From assembly GCA_028282925.1 (NCBI GenBank), contig JANQGV010000221.1, forward strand, positions 1-33,572: 33,572 nt of DNA. Reading direction: 5' to 3'. This document shows positions 1 through 6,804 of the stretch, piece by piece (the first letter of the stretch is position 1; each line of letters opens with the position of its first letter). The position numbers were made by a program, and so were the translations under genes. This DNA is from Thermodesulfobacteriota bacterium (GTDB taxonomy: Bacteria; Desulfobacterota; WTBG01; CAIYCZ01; CAIRTM01). The notes beneath the pieces are model-generated. The model did no database searches and was not told the origin of the DNA. It saw only the letters and a list, made by a program, of their open reading frames with translations.

Positions 1-415
1 TGTGCAACGGTGCCGCCGGCACGAAAACATAGTAACCGGCCCGGTTACAGGCCTGCTGCAGCTTGCCCATCATGATACCGGCCTGGGCCGAAACCGTCAT
101 GCCGTTCTCGTTAAGCTCCAGAACCCGGTTCATCCCGGTCATGTCGATGAGAATATTTTTACCGGGACTTCCCTTGGGTTGACCGTAAATGCTCGACCCG
201 CCGCCCCGCACCACAACAGGGATGCCCTCCCGGTTGGCCAGTGACATGATTTTGGACACCTCTTCAGTTGAGCCGGGCCGGACCACAACGGCGGGAGGCG
301 TGCCGTTGAAAAGGCTGGCATCCTTGGAATAGGCAAACGTTGCCGTGGTGTTGCTCGTCACGTGGGGTTCACCCACTATGGCAATAAGGGCTTTTGTGAT
401 TGCAGAGGTATCCAT
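1..415 (-). CDS. FAD-linked oxidase (GlcD-like), N-terminal part, runs off the left edge
   Basis: This is the first 138 codons of a protein whose C-terminus lies outside the window. It begins at an ATG at 415 with a good AAGGAG ribosome site just upstream. The sequence reads as the N-terminal half of a PCMH-type FAD-binding domain: PPAVVVRPGSTEEVSKIM is the usual first strand-helix unit, followed by GIPVVVRGGGSS, the glycine-rich loop that contacts the FAD pyrophosphate, then a strand with ILIDMTGMNRVLE and the segment with QAGIMMGKLQQ. Known relatives oxidise 2-hydroxy acids (glycolate, D-lactate) or aromatic alcohols; the substrate-binding half is not visible, so the substrate cannot be called. 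It is the last visible gene of the MarR-controlled minus-strand cluster, 33 bp after the secreted bilin-reductase-like gene, and could supply or take electrons in that pathway. Confidence 0.85.
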   Translation of the reverse strand, partial: MDTSAITKALIAIVGEPHVTSNTTATFAYSKDASLFNGTPPAVVVRPGSTEEVSKIMSLANREGIPVVVRGGGSSIYGQPKGSPGKNILIDMTGMNRVLELNENGMTVSAQAGIMMGKLQQACNRAGYYVFVPAAPLH

Positions 416-448
416 AATGCACTCCTTGACGGATGGCCCGGCAGGGCT

Positions 449-1240
449 CTAGAAAATGACATCCATAATTTCTTGTGTCACTGCTTCGCCGAAAACTTCC
501 AGCATATACGGGTACCCCGGGTCGTTGGTCCGCAACAGGGTCCGCAAAGCGGTCAGCTTTTGTGTTGCATAGCTGCGTGCGGCGCCTTCCTCAAGCTGTG
601 TTGCATTGTCGCACAGTGAAATATACATTTTGCCGTATGCATCCACTACATCGGCAATCTGCATTGCTCCCAGCAGGGAAACCCTGACAATCATTTTGTA
701 GGGGGAGTAGGCATACATTGCCTGGGTGGAAAATTCCACCGCCTTGTCACGCACGGTATACCCCAGGATGTCATCCATCACCGCTTCTTTGGTTGTTTTC
801 AACGGTTCCATGTACTTCAGGCCGTATTCCGGTGAAACCACCAGATCCTGGAGCGGCATAAAATCGAAAATGAGGATATTGATAAAAGAAAAACGGGTCA
901 TGTTCGCCCAGAACACCGGAAAATCATATCCTTCGGCGGGATAGATAAAGACCGACTCCTCGCTGACACCGGTAGATTCGATCTGAATAGACGAAAAAAC
1001 AATCTTTTCTATCTTATCGGAGGTATACACTTCCAGGCTCACGGACCCCCCTTCAACATCATACTGCTGGTATGTTTCATCAAAAGGTACGGTTTCGGTC
1101 ATATATGTGCTGAAACTCTTTTTTGCACTGCCGATAAAATCAATGGTTTGTGCCGAACCGGGGCTGACGATGGCGACCATCAGGCCCATACCGGCAATGA
1201 GAAAAAGCATGCTTCGGATGGTGGTACTTTTTTGTTTCAT
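449..1240 (-). CDS. Secreted protein of the ferredoxin-dependent bilin reductase-like superfamily
   Basis: A 263-residue protein starting at an ATG preceded by AAGGAGG. Residues 1-31 form a signal peptide or membrane anchor (basic start, hydrophobic stretch LFLIAGMGLMVAIV, then PGSAQ), so the rest should be periplasmic. The mature part is paralogous to the products of 1910-2614, 2694-3674 and 17330-18025. All four share an early (Y/F)-x-x-DK(I/L) motif (here YTSDKIEKI), a core P-x6-P ending in an acidic or amide residue (P101, P108, N113), a following IFDFMP segment, an SPYK segment, and a C-terminal NDPG-x7-FGE motif. The core spacing matches PcyA-type bilin reductases; the position of the catalytic Asp105 of PcyA is Asn113 here and that of His88 is not His. 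Chemistry is therefore unproven. A periplasmic location is odd, because cytoplasmic ferredoxin could not reach it; it may bind rather than reduce a ligand. Confidence 0.7.
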   Translation of the reverse strand: MKQKSTTIRSMLFLIAGMGLMVAIVSPGSAQTIDFIGSAKKSFSTYMTETVPFDETYQQYDVEGGSVSLEVYTSDKIEKIVFSSIQIESTGVSEESVFIYPAEGYDFPVFWANMTRFSFINILIFDFMPLQDLVVSPEYGLKYMEPLKTTKEAVMDDILGYTVRDKAVEFSTQAMYAYSPYKMIVRVSLLGAMQIADVVDAYGKMYISLCDNATQLEEGAARSYATQKLTALRTLLRTNDPGYPYMLEVFGEAVTQEIMDVIF

Positions 1241-1409
1241 GGTTGTTCCTCCTTTTTTTGTTGCCGTTAATCACAATTCCGGGGCTTGTTTGGTGTATCA
1301 AACACGCTGAAATACATTTTCGGAAGCTCAGATAACCGTAACCCCTGGAAAACGCTCAGCATCACGCCCCCTTACCGCACGCACGGAACGAACTCCTTTT
1401 GGCACGGCA

Positions 1410-1889
1410 TCAGGTACAACGCGTTATTTTAAAACAGCATTCCGAATCGCCGGCGGGCATGTGTTTAATCCGCTCCCACACGGCGACCTTGTATTTCTCA
1501 CCCATAACGCAGTCCATATCGCAGATCAGCGGACACGGATCAGGCAGTTTGTACTTCCTGGTGGCCTCGAGATGCGGACATTTTTCAAGGTGTTCATACC
1601 AGGCGGGCCGTCCCTCTTCGTCCTTTTTTTCAACCCATATTTTCCATCCGGTTGCCGGAAACATGTCTATTTCCGCCATCATGATATCGCCGATATCTTT
1701 GCCCTCAAACTGTGCGGCCCGTTTTTTAAAGTTTTCTTCAAAAAGATCCTCGTATATCTTTTTGCCTTTTTCTTCACCGTATACGTTCACCAGTGACTGG
1801 TACAGCAGGGGCAGCTTCAAAGCGGTCATTTCAATAAGCATATCTCGTTGTTTTTCCCAGGGTATTTCTTTACCGGTTTGCTTTTCCAT
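1410..1889 (-). CDS. L-2-amino-thiazoline-4-carboxylate hydrolase-like family protein
   Basis: A 159-residue cytoplasmic protein with a strong AAGGAG site six bases before the ATG. The N-terminal half is helical. The C-terminal half has the features I associate with the ATC hydrolase-like family (PF14196): a CPHLEA segment, then CPLICDMDCVMGE, then a final strand ending GDSECCFKIT. The named family member opens the thiazoline ring in an L-cysteine pathway, but most relatives are uncharacterised and anaerobes carry many of them. It lies between two bilin-reductase-like genes, 20 bp after the upstream one, which argues for a role tied to the same substrate rather than cysteine synthesis. The six cysteines in the last 60 residues could bind a metal or act in catalysis. 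The family assignment is from motif memory and should be treated as probable; the biochemical role is unknown. Confidence 0.6.
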   Translation of the reverse strand: MEKQTGKEIPWEKQRDMLIEMTALKLPLLYQSLVNVYGEEKGKKIYEDLFEENFKKRAAQFEGKDIGDIMMAEIDMFPATGWKIWVEKKDEEGRPAWYEHLEKCPHLEATRKYKLPDPCPLICDMDCVMGEKYKVAVWERIKHMPAGDSECCFKITRCT

Positions 1890-1909
1890 AACATCTCCTT
1901 TCGATCATT

Positions 1910-2614
1910 TTAAAAAACAGCGTCAAAAACCAGGTGCGTCTTTTCTTCGCCGAACACATCGACCATAAACGGATATCCCGGATCGTTTGCTTTCATGAGC
2001 TTGCTGGTGGCCGCCTTTTTCCTGAGATAAAAATCCCTCTCATCAGCGTCGGCAAGGGGTGCGGCCTGCCGCCACAACTCAATATATTTTTCAACATAGG
2101 CTTTGGCTACCAGCGGCACCTTTGCAACGCCCGCATCTGAAATGGTGGCAACAACTTTGTAGGGAGAAAGGGTGTAGACGGAGAGCGAAGGAAGGTTTGT
2201 AGCCTTGTCTATAACCGTATCGCCCAGCGTTTCAAGCGCATCGTCCCGCAGGTCTTTTATGCATGCAACATATGTTTCGGCATAGCCGGGCCAGACCACG
2301 TAATCCATCATGGGTACGAAGTCGAATATAGGCACGTTCATAACCTCAGGAACAACCGTCATGTTGCACCACAGGATCGGAAAATTGTGATTTTCGTCCG
2401 GCCAGATCATTGCCGTTGCCTCCTCAACGCCGGTGTCGTGCAGGTTGATGGCACAAAAAACCGCTTTTCCAATCTTGTCGGCGGTATATATCTCCAGGTC
2501 GATTGTGCCTCCGGCCGCCTCGATGTGCCTGAGTTGTGGGTCGATCTCAGCGGCCCGCAATGACAGTGCTTCCATGCTTTTTTTTGCTGCTTCTACAAAA
2601 TCGTTATGTGCCAT
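1910..2614 (-). CDS. Ferredoxin-dependent bilin reductase-like protein (cytoplasmic)
   Basis: A 234-residue soluble protein, ATG at 2614 behind an AAGGGG ribosome site. It is the clearest of the four paralogues for superfamily assignment. From residue 69 the stretch MIWPDENHNFPILWCNM aligns without gaps with the core of Synechocystis PcyA (VMFPEPLYGLPLFGCDI), sharing both prolines and the cysteine, and the match continues to a D-x-x-P at the same spacing. A YTLSPYK segment corresponds to the FSEYC region, and the C-terminal NDPGYPFMVDVFGEE corresponds to NDKTRRVLEKAFGEA of PcyA. Known members reduce linear tetrapyrroles with electrons from ferredoxin. The residue at the place of PcyA Asp105 is Asn84 and that of His88 is Thr67, so a different reaction or ligand is likely. 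It follows the ferredoxin-fused paralogue by 79 bp and probably shares its transcript. Confidence 0.72.
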   Translation of the reverse strand: MAHNDFVEAAKKSMEALSLRAAEIDPQLRHIEAAGGTIDLEIYTADKIGKAVFCAINLHDTGVEEATAMIWPDENHNFPILWCNMTVVPEVMNVPIFDFVPMMDYVVWPGYAETYVACIKDLRDDALETLGDTVIDKATNLPSLSVYTLSPYKVVATISDAGVAKVPLVAKAYVEKYIELWRQAAPLADADERDFYLRKKAATSKLMKANDPGYPFMVDVFGEEKTHLVFDAVF

Positions 2615-2693
2615 GATTGTCCCCTTAAAAAAGAGTTGACTGGTTTTCCGGCATACCTGTGCCTGCGTAACCGTTTATGATACCGGCACGCTG

Positions 2694-3674
2694 TTACGGT
2701 TCGATGATTGAAAGGGCGACATCAGCCATTTCATCACCTAGAAATTTATTGAGAGACCCGACGCCGGGGTCGTTTTCCTTGTACACGGCCCTGATCTGTT
2801 TACGCCGTTCGTGGATCAATTTCATGGATTCCGATTCCCTTTTTTTCGGCCGGGCATCTTTATATATATTCAGCCAGGCTTGCAGGTAATCGGTGGCACA
2901 TTTGAAGATCAAGTCGACGTTTTTTGTGGTTTTTTCCACTGTGCCGGTAATGATGTACGGGGAGTGCAAAGCCCGTACCCAGTGAAACACACTGGGTTTC
3001 ATGCCCGGCACCGCTGAATAGGTGTGGTAGAGATCGTCCAGCGGCTCAAAGTAGTATTTCTGCAGGTGATCCTGGTTGCGGCCCACGTCGTCGCTGGGGA
3101 GCAGGTCGCAAATGAAAAAAATATGCTCGTCTGATTCATCCCAGTCCATAACATAGTAGGGTATATCATATTCGGCACCCGGTGTAAGAATCACTACATC
3201 GGCCACCATGGTCCCGTAAAAGTTCATGCGGGATAGGCCTATTTTTTCAAGTTTATCAGCCGCATATGCCCGGTAAAAACACGTCTGCCCTTCAAGATCG
3301 AATTCATTCAGGCTGCGAATGTCCGTACCGCAATGATCGAACACCTGCACCGGCTTCAGCTCCTGTAACATGTCGGTCAGATGCTGCAGGATGGGGGTAA
3401 ACTGCGGCGTTTCAGCCGCAACACTGCCCTGCTGTTGTGTAACAGGTGGCGAACCGTCTTTGACCGCTATCTTCACACCCGGTATAAAGATGGCGTTTAC
3501 CGGGCATTCACGTATGCAGGTTCCGCACTCAAGACATTTTTCAGGATCGGATATCCGGCAAATACCTTTTTGCAACTCCAGAATTTTCATGGGACAGGCA
3601 TCAACACAAACCCCGCAGCCGATGCAGATTTCACTGTCAACGGTAAAAGCTGTTGTACTGTTTTGCTTACTCAT
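2694..3674 (-). CDS. 2[4Fe-4S] ferredoxin fused to a bilin reductase-like domain
   Basis: A 326-residue protein with GGAGG nine bases before the ATG. Residues 8-66 form a bacterial 2[4Fe-4S] ferredoxin: C17-x2-C20-x2-C23-x3-C27-P and C47-x2-C50-x2-C53-x3-C57-P. A polar linker (about 67-105) joins it to a domain paralogous to 1910-2614: YAADKLEKI near 137, LTPGAEYDIPYYVMDWD (P165, P172, D177), CDLLP, a HSPYI segment and a terminal ENDPGVGSLNKFLGD. Of the four paralogues only this one keeps an Asp (D177) where PcyA has catalytic Asp105. Bilin reductases take electrons from separate ferredoxin, so a built-in ferredoxin supports the superfamily call and implies a self-contained low-potential reductase in the cytoplasm. 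A plain ferredoxin fused to an unrelated domain is the alternative. No signal peptide is present. Confidence 0.75.
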   Translation of the reverse strand: MSKQNSTTAFTVDSEICIGCGVCVDACPMKILELQKGICRISDPEKCLECGTCIRECPVNAIFIPGVKIAVKDGSPPVTQQQGSVAAETPQFTPILQHLTDMLQELKPVQVFDHCGTDIRSLNEFDLEGQTCFYRAYAADKLEKIGLSRMNFYGTMVADVVILTPGAEYDIPYYVMDWDESDEHIFFICDLLPSDDVGRNQDHLQKYYFEPLDDLYHTYSAVPGMKPSVFHWVRALHSPYIITGTVEKTTKNVDLIFKCATDYLQAWLNIYKDARPKKRESESMKLIHERRKQIRAVYKENDPGVGSLNKFLGDEMADVALSIIEP

Positions 3675-3740
3675 TGCTTCAATCCTCCGTGTTCACTGTT
3701 TTTTTCAGCACGCCGAACAACATGTCCAACGCTCGACCTT

Positions 3741-4532
3741 TTACCAGCACCAGTCCATGCCGCCGTCGACGCTCAGGTTTTGGGCGGTGATATAGGAGGC
3801 CGCATCGGATGCCAAAAAAGCCACCGCCGCGGCGATTTCTTCGGCCGTGCCGGCACGCGGTATTAAAAGCTGCCCGTTCTTGACCGATTCCTCCACCAGC
3901 CAGTCGGCGAAGGTCCCGCGTTCCATCATCATTTCATCCTCTACCCGGTTATAGATATCGGTTGCAACAACCCCCGGCGAGACACAGTTGACCCGGATAC
4001 CCATGGGTGCCAGGCTTTTGGCCAGTGTTTTAGTAAACATGATGACCGCTGCCTTTGATGGTGCATATGCACCGGACATACCTTTGCCGCTGCGCGCCAT
4101 CAGGGTAGCCACCGTCACAATCGATCCGTGGGTGCCGCAGTCGACCATGTTTTGGCCGCATGCCCGGCAAAAGGCGAAAGAACCCCGCGCATTGACCGCG
4201 AACACCCGGTCCCACTCCTCCATGCCCAGTTCGAGTGCCGAAGATGCCGATTCGCTGATCGCGGCGTTTGAAACCGCAACGTCTACCGGACCAAAAGCAT
4301 CAGTTGCCTGCTGTATAAGACATGCAATGTCCTTATCCTGCGAAACGTCGGTCTGGATATACAGGGCGGTCCCGCCCTTTTCTTTAATTTCACCGGCAAC
4401 GCGCTCTCCGTTCTCGCGGTTGCGGTTGGCGATGACAACGCGGCCGCCTTCGTCGGCCAGTAAATGTGCAATGCCGCGTCCGATGCCGGTTCCGGCCCCG
4501 GTTATGATTATGTGTTTGTCTTTGAATCTCAT
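3741..4532 (-). CDS. Short-chain dehydrogenase/reductase (SDR), classical type
   Basis: A 263-residue NAD(P)-dependent oxidoreductase. The start at 4532 is chosen because GGAGG lies four bases upstream; an ATG at 4565 in frame adds 11 unlikely residues. The Rossmann motif is TGAGTGIGRG near residue 8, the NAA-type motif is SNAAIS, and the active site Tyr and Lys are in YAPSK. The catalytic Ser that normally sits 13 residues before the Tyr is a Thr (VTVATL), a less common but workable substitution. The C-terminus ends DGGMDWCW, like the DGG closing segment of FabG-type enzymes. Its substrate is not evident. It is the first gene of the putative operon and is preceded by a copy of the MarR operator, so it is probably expressed when the MarR ligand, perhaps the pathway substrate, is present. 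Confidence 0.85.
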   Translation of the reverse strand: MRFKDKHIIITGAGTGIGRGIAHLLADEGGRVVIANRNRENGERVAGEIKEKGGTALYIQTDVSQDKDIACLIQQATDAFGPVDVAVSNAAISESASSALELGMEEWDRVFAVNARGSFAFCRACGQNMVDCGTHGSIVTVATLMARSGKGMSGAYAPSKAAVIMFTKTLAKSLAPMGIRVNCVSPGVVATDIYNRVEDEMMMERGTFADWLVEESVKNGQLLIPRAGTAEEIAAAVAFLASDAASYITAQNLSVDGGMDWCW

Positions 4533-4574
4533 GCCGCCTCCATAAGCGTTGGGTACAATATCCAAATCTGTTAA

Positions 4575-4594
4575 ATAATTGACATATCAATTAT
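4575..4594 (-). promoter_or_regulatory. MarR operator upstream of the SDR operon
   Basis: The site reads ATAATTGA-CATA-TCAATTAT: two perfect 8-base arms around a four-base centre. The core TAATTGA-N4-TCAATTA is identical to that at 5070-5091. On the minus strand a TATAAT box (4590-4595) abuts and overlaps the site, although no good -35 box is visible, so a bound dimer would cover the -10 and start region. This places the SDR and following genes under the MarR encoded just upstream (inference). Confidence 0.7.
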
Positions 4595-4606
4595 ATTAGT
4601 AAAAAA

Positions 4607-5050
4607 TTATTGTATAAGATTATTGTAAAGCTTTCTCAATACCGTTTTGCAGCTATCGATTTCTTCACTGCTCAGCCCCTCTACGGCCTTTTGCATATTG
4701 AGCAATCCCAGGGGTATCAACTGCTCTTCCAGCGCTTTTCCTTTGGGCGTCAGGTACACCTGTTTTTGACGGGAATCGTCTTTGTCCTTGATGCGGACCA
4801 CCAGGTTGCGCTTTTCAAGACCGTCGATAAGGCGCGTAATAGCGGCCCTGTCTTTTCCGATAACCTCGGCGATCTGATAGGGAAACCGGCCGTCTTCCTG
4901 CCACAATAGAAGTAAAATCATCCACTGCTCGGATGTAACATCAAAGCCTTCGCCGGTAAAAAGCCACTGGAGCCGTGTAGAAAGAGCACGGGTTGTTTTA
5001 TTGAGCAGGAATGCCAGGGAGTCCTCAGGTTTAAAATTTTTCACATCCAT
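4607..5050 (-). CDS. MarR family transcriptional regulator of the bilin-reductase-like cluster
   Basis: A 147-residue winged-helix regulator. The N-terminal helix (LAFLLNKTTRALSTRLQWLF) is the dimer and ligand region; the DNA-binding part runs from TSEQWMILLLLWQEDG through IAEVIGKDRAAITRLIDGLEKRNLVVR (recognition helix) to the wing with DDSRQKQVYLTPKG. MarR proteins bind short palindromes as dimers and usually let go when an aromatic or other small ligand binds. Two shared palindromes flank the gene, one over its own promoter and one between it and the SDR, which points to autorepression and repression of the operon. There is no ribosome site before the ATG; the predicted transcription start lies almost at the start codon, so the message may be leaderless. 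Confidence 0.9.
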   Translation of the reverse strand: MDVKNFKPEDSLAFLLNKTTRALSTRLQWLFTGEGFDVTSEQWMILLLLWQEDGRFPYQIAEVIGKDRAAITRLIDGLEKRNLVVRIKDKDDSRQKQVYLTPKGKALEEQLIPLGLLNMQKAVEGLSSEEIDSCKTVLRKLYNNLIQ

Positions 5051-5057
5051 AGTTTAT

Positions 5058-5086
5058 TTAATAGCACAAAGTAATTGACTAGTCAA
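5058..5086 (-). promoter_or_regulatory. Promoter of the MarR gene
   Basis: On the minus strand TTGACT (5081-5086) is followed after 17 bases by TATTAA (5058-5063). The -35 box is part of the palindrome at 5070-5091. The expected start of transcription is around 5051, one base before the ATG at 5050, which would give a leaderless mRNA and would explain the missing ribosome site. Confidence 0.55.
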
Positions 5087-5091
5087 TTACT
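5070..5091. promoter_or_regulatory. MarR operator over its own promoter (22-bp perfect palindrome)
   Basis: A perfect 22-bp palindrome with half-site AGTAATTGACT. Its core TAATTGA-N4-TCAATTA matches the site at 4575-4594, differing only in the four central bases. It covers the -35 box and part of the spacer of the MarR promoter. Confidence 0.75.
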
Positions 5092-5189
5092 TTTATGGCC
5101 ATACAGAGATCTCCTTGTGTCCTGGCAATGGCTCATTCTTATATCCGGTTATCCAGGAAAACGTATGTATTTTCGAAATTTTTTACGTT

Positions 5190-5801
5190 TTAGGCAGATA
5201 ATTTATTCATGAAGGCTCTACCCTCTTCCCACATCTTTTTCTGAGGCAAAGCATCAGGGCGCATACAAAGCAGCGCTACTTTTGTCGGGGTGATTTTAAG
5301 CATGTTAATTTTGCTGCGAATCATGGTCATGATCTGTTCTACCGGCCCTTCGGGAATCAGACCTTTTGCCATGTTTTCCTCCAGGAGACCGGCCGTGGCT
5401 TCATCAAGACCGAATTGAACCCACTTCTCATCAAACAGTTCAGGGTTGTTTTTCAGGTTGACGATTTCGGCCGTGCCCCACATCTGCATACTTTTTTGTT
5501 CAACGCTGTGGTCGAGTCGTTCATAAAAGCCGATGCTGACATTGGGGTTGCGCATAATGTTTGCTATTTTCCCTCCCGGCTCGGCAGTGATCCAGACGGA
5601 AAGCGTACCGTCGCTGAAAAAATCCAGGGGAGTGGCCCGGGGCATGTTATCGTGACATGTTGCCAGCACACACGAATACCCGTGCACAAGGTTGCATCCC
5701 GGTTCAGTATGCTTACCTCCGGACTCTGTTGCACGATCTGTTAAAAATTCCACAATCTCCTTTTCCAGTTCAGGTGCGGATATTTCAATTTTTTTTGTCA
5801 T
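5190..5801 (-). CDS. Pyridoxamine 5'-phosphate oxidase-like (split beta-barrel) protein
   Basis: A 203-residue protein. The open frame extends far upstream, antisense to the next gene, but the true start is the ATG at 5801 behind AAAGGAG. The N-terminal part is helical; the barrel begins at SCVLATCHDNMPRATPLDF, followed by LSVWITAEPGGKIANIMRNP and a strand with MQMWGTAEIV. This is the split beta-barrel fold used by PNPOx, flavin reductases, F420-dependent reductases (including a biliverdin reductase) and HugZ-type heme-degrading proteins. The cofactor cannot be read from the sequence. It is clearly paralogous to the product of 18665-19213 (both have LATC-x-DN-x-PRATP), and both lie next to bilin-reductase-like genes. 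It precedes the MarR gene by 139 bp on the same strand. Confidence 0.8.
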   Translation of the reverse strand: MTKKIEISAPELEKEIVEFLTDRATESGGKHTEPGCNLVHGYSCVLATCHDNMPRATPLDFFSDGTLSVWITAEPGGKIANIMRNPNVSIGFYERLDHSVEQKSMQMWGTAEIVNLKNNPELFDEKWVQFGLDEATAGLLEENMAKGLIPEGPVEQIMTMIRSKINMLKITPTKVALLCMRPDALPQKKMWEEGRAFMNKLSA

Positions 5802-5898
5802 GTGTGCTCCTTTCCGGCCGGTTCGGCCTGTAATACCTAAAAAAGCTTTTATAGCAGGCGGTACGTGAATACTGGTTCGTAATGTCCGCCTATCGATT

Positions 5899-6804
5899 CT
5901 AAAATAGTTTTGTTGCCACGAGTGCAAACACCAGTCCTGAGGGCCGGTCGACAACACCGAATTCCTTTTGCGCACGCAGTATACAATGCAGCTTCGGTTT
6001 TTTAAAAAGATAGTGTACTTCCGGTCCGACGCTGAAGGCCCGGTCGCGCGTATCCCGGTCCCATGTAACATCAGAACCGCTGTCCCTGGTAAACTGCCAC
6101 TGGCAATAACCTGAGATTCCCAGGTCGAAACCAGGGAGCAATCGTTTACCCAGTCCCCATTCCAGTGAAAAATTATTACCGGGCCGGATGTCGGTATGTC
6201 GCTTGCGGGTATGGGTTTCTGTTCGCGTAAGCACTGAAAGATGCCAGGTTTTTGCATCATCAAAATACACGGTAGCACCGATAGTGAACATGAACGACCA
6301 GAACCCCTTGCCCGCCGTCGACGGTCGCTTGCGGTCGTATTTTCCAACCGGAGCAAAGGCCGACAAAGAAAATGCAATGTCATAGCGCGGTCCGTGCCAC
6401 CCCAGGATAATCGGTTCCAGGAAGATGTCGCCGAGACTGAAGCCACTGTCGTGCAGGCCGGCTCGGCCGGCTTGCACATCGGTATACACAAGCGGCACCA
6501 GAATCGCCCAGCCGTAATCGGCACCCAGTAGTTTCTTGCCGGTTATATGGATAAATTTATGGGCATAGGCAAATGACCGCAGCTTGAAATCATTATGCAC
6601 CCTTCTACTGTGCCTGTTCCTCACTGTGTCGGCACGGTAAAAGATGTGAAACATCTCGAGGTAATAACCGGGCGGCGGCAGGCTCGAACCGAGGATGCCT
6701 TTTGAGGCCAGGGGGTAATGGCCGGTTTCACCGGCCCAGGCAAAACCGTTTGCCTGCACAGACAGGAAGCCGCCAAACAACAACAGTAACAATATTTTTT
6801 TCAC
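5899..6804 (-). CDS. Outer-membrane channel of the phenol meta-pathway (SphA/MetA) type
   Basis: A 301-residue protein starting at GTG 6804 with AAAGGAG eight bases upstream. Residues 1-24 are a signal peptide (MKKILLLLLFGGFLS...FAWA). The mature part begins with the HYPLASKGILGSSLPPPGYYLEMF segment typical of the Phenol_MetA_deg family (PF13557), followed by alternating amphipathic strands and a final aromatic residue (ATKLF) as in outer-membrane beta-barrels. Family members sit beside catabolic clusters and are thought to pass hydrophobic substrates across the outer membrane. Here the gene lies upstream of the PNPOx-like, MarR and bilin-reductase-like genes on the same strand, so it may import the cluster's substrate (inference). 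The ribosome site lies in the loop of a predicted hairpin, described separately. Confidence 0.75.
   Translation of the reverse strand: MKKILLLLLFGGFLSVQANGFAWAGETGHYPLASKGILGSSLPPPGYYLEMFHIFYRADTVRNRHSRRVHNDFKLRSFAYAHKFIHITGKKLLGADYGWAILVPLVYTDVQAGRAGLHDSGFSLGDIFLEPIILGWHGPRYDIAFSLSAFAPVGKYDRKRPSTAGKGFWSFMFTIGATVYFDDAKTWHLSVLTRTETHTRKRHTDIRPGNNFSLEWGLGKRLLPGFDLGISGYCQWQFTRDSGSDVTWDRDTRDRAFSVGPEVHYLFKKPKLHCILRAQKEFGVVDRPSGLVFALVATKLF

Noticed and set aside
5802-6524. Upstream extension of the PNPOx-like frame
   Set aside because: It overlaps the channel gene in another frame and the strong ribosome site before 5801 marks the true start.
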